From Lachnospiraceae bacterium (GTDB lineage: Bacteria; Bacillota_A; Clostridia; Lachnospirales; Lachnospiraceae): a stretch of DNA of 10,272 nucleotides. The first letter of the stretch is position 1, and every line of letters starts with the position of its first letter. Below are positions 7,318 to 10,272 of this stretch, piece by piece. The translations under genes were made by a program, and so were the position numbers. Under the pieces are notes generated by a model. It worked only from the letters and a program-made list of their open reading frames with translations, was not told the origin of the DNA and did not search any database. The DNA is taken from positions 1-10,272 of the forward strand of contig CAAFOY010000004.1 of the NCBI GenBank assembly GCA_900764695.1, given 5' to 3'.

Positions 7318-9789
7318 ATGGCAAAAACAGTGAAGACAGAGGCTGAAATCTTTAAAGAAGAATTTAAGAAAAAAGTCCGTGATGAAGCTAAGATGCTTTA
7401 CAGAAAAACTCTGGAAGAAGTGTCAGACAGACATAAGTTTGTAGCAGTTGCATATGCAGTAAAAGATATCGTTATTGATCAGTGGATTGCTACACAGAAA
7501 GCATATGAAAAGGCTGATGCTAAAACAGTATATTATTTATCAATGGAATTCCTTATGGGAAGAGCATTGGGAAATATGATTATCAATTTATCAAGTAGAA
7601 ATGAAATCAAAGAAGCTATCGAAGAACTTGGTTTAGACTTAAACGTAATTGAAGATCAGGAACCTGATGCAGCACTTGGAAATGGTGGTCTTGGTCGTCT
7701 TGCAGCCTGCTTCCTTGACAGTTTATCTACATTAGGATATCCGGCTTACGGTTGTGGTATAAGATACAAATATGGTATGTTCCAGCAGAAGATTGAAAAT
7801 GGATATCAGAAGGAAATCCCTGAAGATTGGTTAAGACATGTTAATCCATTAGAAATAAAGAGAGAAGAATATGCCTGCGAAGTAAAATTTGGCGGATTCG
7901 TAAGAGTTGAACACAGAGACGGAAGAAACTACTTTATCCAGGAGGGATATCAGGCAGTTCGTGCAATCCCTTATGATATGCCTATCGTAGGTTATGGAAA
8001 CAACGTAGTTAATACACTTAGAATCTGGGATGCAGAACCAATTGTACATTTTAATTTAGATGAATTTGACAAAGGTGCATATATGGCAGCTGTTGAACAG
8101 GAAAATCTTGCTAAGACAATCACTGAAGTTCTTTATCCAAATGATAATCATTATGCAGGTAAAGAATTAAGATTAAAACAGCAGTATTTCTTTATTTCAG
8201 CAAGCTTACAGACAGCAATCAAGAAATATTTGACAAAACATGATGATTTAAGCAAGCTTCCAGAAAAGGTAGTATTCCAGATGAACGATACTCATCCTAC
8301 ACTTACAGTTGCAGAACTTATGAGATTATTAATGGATGAATATTTATTAGAATGGGATGAAGCATGGGCAATTACATCTAAGTGCTGCGCTTACACTAAC
8401 CATACAATTATGAGTGAAGCACTTGAAAAATGGCCAATTGAATTATTCTCAAGATTACTTCCAAGATGTTATCAGATTATTGAAGAAATCAACAGAAGAT
8501 TCATTATAGACATTGAAAATAAATACCCTGGAGATCATAGAAAGATTGAAAAGATGGCTATTATTTATGATGGTCAGGTTAAGATGGCTAACTTAGCTAT
8601 TTGTGCAGGATTTTCAGTTAACGGTGTTGCAAAACTTCATACAGAAATTCTTGAAAAACAGGAACTTAGAGATTTCTATGAAATGTTCCCAGAGAAGTTT
8701 AACAACAAGACAAATGGCATCACACAGAGAAGATTCTTGCTTCACGGAAATCCATTGTTAGCAGAATGGGTAACAGGAAAAGTAGGAGATGACTGGATTA
8801 CTGATTTACCTAAGATTCAGGGAATTGAAGTTTATGCAGATGATAAGAAAGCTCAGGCTGAATTTGCAAATATTAAATATCAGAACAAGGTTCGTCTTGC
8901 TAAATACATTAAAGAACATAATGGTATTGATGTAGACCCACGTTCAATATTTGACGTTCAGGTTAAGAGACTTCATGAATATAAACGTCAGTTACTTAAT
9001 ATTTTACATGTTATGTACTTATATAACCAGATTAAAGAACATCCGGATATGGATTTCTATCCAAGAACATTTATATTTGGTGCAAAGGCAGCTGCAGGTT
9101 ATAAGATTGCTAAACTTACAATTAAGTTAATCAATAGCGTTGCTGATGTAATTAACAACGATGCATCAATTAATGGTAAGATTAAGGTTGTATTTATTGA
9201 AAATTATCGTGTATCAAATGCAGAAATTATTTTTGCGGCAGCAGATGTTTCAGAACAGATTTCTACAGCATCTAAGGAAGCATCAGGAACAGGTAATATG
9301 AAATTTATGTTAAATGGTGCTTTAACTCTTGGAACAATGGATGGTGCTAATGTTGAAATTGTTGAAGAGGTTGGAATTGATAATGCATTTATATTTGGTT
9401 TATCAAGTGATGAAGTAATCAATTATGAAAATAATGGTGGTTATGATCCAATGCAGATATTCAATGAAGATATGGATATCAGAAAAGTATTAATGCAGTT
9501 AATCAATGGATTCTATTCACCTGATGATCCTGAAAGATTTAGAGATATTTACAATTCATTGTTGAATACACAGTCAACAGATAAAGCAGACAGATATTTC
9601 ATCTTAAAGGATTTCAGATCTTATGCTGAAGCTCAGAAGAGAGTAGAAGAAGCTTATAAAGATCAGGAAGGCTGGGTTAAGAAGGCAATGCTTAACGTTG
9701 CTCATGTTGGTAAATTTACATCTGACAGAACAATTCAGGAATATGTAGATGATATCTGGCATCTTGAAAAAGTGAAAGTAGATATGTAG
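7318..9789 (+). CDS. glgP: Glycogen/starch/alpha-glucan phosphorylase (GT35)
   Basis: This PLP-dependent enzyme releases alpha-D-glucose 1-phosphate from the non-reducing ends of alpha-1,4-glucans using phosphate, and acts in the cytoplasm on stored glycogen. The 823-residue length is standard for the family. Visible signatures in order are YYLSMEFLMGRAL (72-84), ALGNGGLGRLAACFLDS (119-135), QMNDTHPT (321-328), VKRLHEYKRQLLN (549-561), FIENYRVSNAEIIFAAADVSEQIS (within 626-649), and the PLP-site motif EASGTGNMKFMLNG (654-667), whose Lys662 should form the cofactor Schiff base. No catalytic residue appears missing. GGAGG at 7305-7309 is 8 nt from the ATG. It sits 118 bp after ileS with no convincing promoter in the gap and no other glycogen gene in the window, so it may partly depend on read-through from the ileS promoter. 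It could equally be called maltodextrin phosphorylase, because substrate preference cannot be read from sequence alone. Confidence 0.98.
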   Translation: MAKTVKTEAEIFKEEFKKKVRDEAKMLYRKTLEEVSDRHKFVAVAYAVKDIVIDQWIATQKAYEKADAKTVYYLSMEFLMGRALGNMIINLSSRNEIKEAIEELGLDLNVIEDQEPDAALGNGGLGRLAACFLDSLSTLGYPAYGCGIRYKYGMFQQKIENGYQKEIPEDWLRHVNPLEIKREEYACEVKFGGFVRVEHRDGRNYFIQEGYQAVRAIPYDMPIVGYGNNVVNTLRIWDAEPIVHFNLDEFDKGAYMAAVEQENLAKTITEVLYPNDNHYAGKELRLKQQYFFISASLQTAIKKYLTKHDDLSKLPEKVVFQMNDTHPTLTVAELMRLLMDEYLLEWDEAWAITSKCCAYTNHTIMSEALEKWPIELFSRLLPRCYQIIEEINRRFIIDIENKYPGDHRKIEKMAIIYDGQVKMANLAICAGFSVNGVAKLHTEILEKQELRDFYEMFPEKFNNKTNGITQRRFLLHGNPLLAEWVTGKVGDDWITDLPKIQGIEVYADDKKAQAEFANIKYQNKVRLAKYIKEHNGIDVDPRSIFDVQVKRLHEYKRQLLNILHVMYLYNQIKEHPDMDFYPRTFIFGAKAAAGYKIAKLTIKLINSVADVINNDASINGKIKVVFIENYRVSNAEIIFAAADVSEQISTASKEASGTGNMKFMLNGALTLGTMDGANVEIVEEVGIDNAFIFGLSSDEVINYENNGGYDPMQIFNEDMDIRKVLMQLINGFYSPDDPERFRDIYNSLLNTQSTDKADRYFILKDFRSYAEAQKRVEEAYKDQEGWVKKAMLNVAHVGKFTSDRTIQEYVDDIWHLEKVKVDM

Positions 9790-9796
9790 ATTTATA

Positions 9797-9870
9797 TACA
9801 GGTTAGCATCGGTTTATAACTTTTGCATAAAATGTATGATGACATAAGTTTTTAAAAGTTTATGCCTGTA
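9797..9870 (+). other. AU-rich 3' region of glgP with several overlapping inverted repeats
   Basis: The 321-bp gap from 9790 to 10110 contains no gene; its first part is described here. TACAGG (9797-9802) can pair with CCTGTA (9865-9870), enclosing alternatives that compete for AAAAGTTTATGC (9854-9865). These are AACTTTT (9818-9824), GCATAAA (9825-9831), and the local hairpin CATAAGTTTT (9843-9852). No T tract follows directly, so this is not itself a terminator. It may be a structured 3' untranslated region, or simply chance pairing in AT-rich sequence. Confidence 0.3.
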
Positions 9871-9926
9871 CAAAAAAATAAAAGACAAATACAAATGTCT
9901 AAAGGGTAAATTATAATATATAAAAG

Positions 9927-9968
9927 TGCTATTACATTTTGAAAAATCAGATGTAATAGCATTTTTTT
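9927..9968 (+). terminator. Strong intrinsic terminator after glgP
   Basis: TGCTATTACAT (9927-9937) and ATGTAATAGCA (9951-9961) form a perfect 11-bp stem with a 13-nt loop, followed by seven T residues (9962-9968). The upstream AAAAG can extend the pairing into the T tract. It lies 137 bp after the glgP stop and 28 bp before the next promoter, separating the glgP transcript from the following gene. Confidence 0.92.
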
Positions 9969-9995
9969 GCTTTGTGTTATATTTAATTAAACATC

Positions 9996-10023
9996 TTGAC
10001 ACGTCACTAAACATATGTATAAT
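9996..10023 (+). promoter_or_regulatory. Near-consensus promoter for the Rpn-family ORF
   Basis: TTGACA (9996-10001) and TATAAT (10018-10023) are both perfect hexamers with a 16-bp spacer. Transcription should begin near 10030, giving a leader of about 80 nt before the TTG at 10111. An A-loop inverted repeat, TATATG (10023-10028) and CATATA (10035-10040), straddles the predicted start site and could act as an operator. Confidence 0.7.
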
Positions 10024-10097
10024 ATATGAAAAAACATATACAATGTGAGATTGTGATGAAACTGTAATAAATATAAGTTCTATTAAAATAAAGCGTC

Positions 10098-10104
10098 AAG
10101 GAGG
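10098..10104 (+). promoter_or_regulatory. Ribosome binding site AAGGAGG supporting a TTG start
   Basis: A perfect AAGGAGG ends 6 nt before TTG at 10111-10113. The next in-frame ATG (10165-10167) lies 18 codons inside the conserved family N terminus and has no comparable ribosome binding site, so the TTG is the likely start. Confidence 0.85.
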
Positions 10105-10110
10105 AGATTA

Positions 10111-10272
10111 TTGAAGAAGTACGAAGAATTAGACATAACAGACCCATTCATTTTTGCGAAAGTCATGAGTGAAAAAGGCGAATCATATGATATACTTAAG
10201 GAAAGTTATGTCATATTTATCTGTACATTTGATTTTTTTGAAAAAGGAAGAAGTGTTTACGAGTTTGAAAAT
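10111..10272 (+). CDS. Rpn-family (PD-(D/E)XK nuclease/putative transposase) ORF with apparent internal deletion; 3' end outside window
   Basis: The 54 codons in the window start at TTG and stay open to the edge. The first ~19 residues (KYEELDITDPFIFAKVM) match the N terminus typical of the Rpn/PF12784 group, and residues 20-54 (EKGESYDILKESYVIFICTF, then KGRSVYEFEN) match a segment that in full-length members comes after the nuclease core. From memory of the family, about 90-110 residues normally lie between these blocks, carrying the PD-(D/E)XK acidic residues and the RLDVY and YDIEMQ-like strands. Here the blocks are joined in frame around residues 19-21, so the catalytic centre is missing. 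Full-length members are linked to RecA-independent DNA recombination and occur in many copies in Lachnospiraceae-type genomes. This copy is probably a decayed or non-catalytic remnant, although its promoter and AAGGAGG site look intact. Family assignment is fairly sure; pseudogene status is an inference, since the downstream part is not visible. Confidence 0.72.
   Translation, partial: MKKYEELDITDPFIFAKVMSEKGESYDILKESYVIFICTFDFFEKGRSVYEFEN

Noticed and set aside
9912..9917. TATAAT as a promoter -10 before the glgP terminator
   Set aside because: No -35-like hexamer at 16-18 bp upstream, and any transcript would meet the strong terminator at 9927-9968 at once.
9814..10014. Minus-strand open frame of 66 codons after glgP
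   Set aside because: It spans the glgP terminator and the next promoter, both well supported on the + strand, and its sequence shows no recognisable protein features.

Overview
The window is AT-rich and carries closely packed genes, all on the + strand. The organism is probably a low-GC Gram-positive of the class Clostridia, and a gut or rumen Lachnospiraceae-type bacterium fits best. This is inferred from the exported CotH-kinase/discoidin protein, the Lys-rich fibronectin-like C-terminal domain, the long-form isoleucyl-tRNA synthetase behind a T-box leader, the strong AAGGAGG-type ribosome binding sites, and a gene end matching the multi-copy Rpn/PD-(D/E)XK transposase family. Species cannot be assigned from the sequence alone.

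Layout. Positions 1-546 hold the 3' end of a surface or secreted protein gene: a Thr/Lys/Glu-rich tandem repeat (84-bp unit built of four 21-bp subunits) followed by a fibronectin-III-like domain. A G-U-rich hairpin terminator (584-634) closes it. A separate promoter (about 698-726) serves 781-3531, a 916-residue exported protein with a signal peptide, a fibronectin-like domain, a CotH kinase domain, an F5/8-type C (discoidin) domain and an unassigned C-terminal module. Positions 3532-4040 contain a near-consensus promoter and a complete T-box riboswitch with an AUC (Ile) specifier, a UGGU tRNA-acceptor bulge, and mutually exclusive antiterminator and terminator. It controls ileS (4041-7199). 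After 118 bp comes glgP (7318-9789), encoding glycogen/alpha-glucan phosphorylase. No strong terminator or clear promoter lies between these two genes, so read-through from the T-box transcript is possible. A strong terminator (9927-9968) ends glgP. A promoter (9996-10023) then precedes a TTG-started Rpn-family ORF that runs off the window and appears to lack its catalytic middle.

The genes are not an obvious pathway. Two are exported surface proteins, two are housekeeping (translation and glycogen use), and the last is mobile-element related. I see no convincing new multi-gene defence or biosynthetic system. The most noteworthy items are the internally deleted Rpn ORF, the uncharacterised C-terminal module of the CotH protein, the hierarchical surface-protein repeat, and the possible coupling of glgP to the isoleucine T-box.
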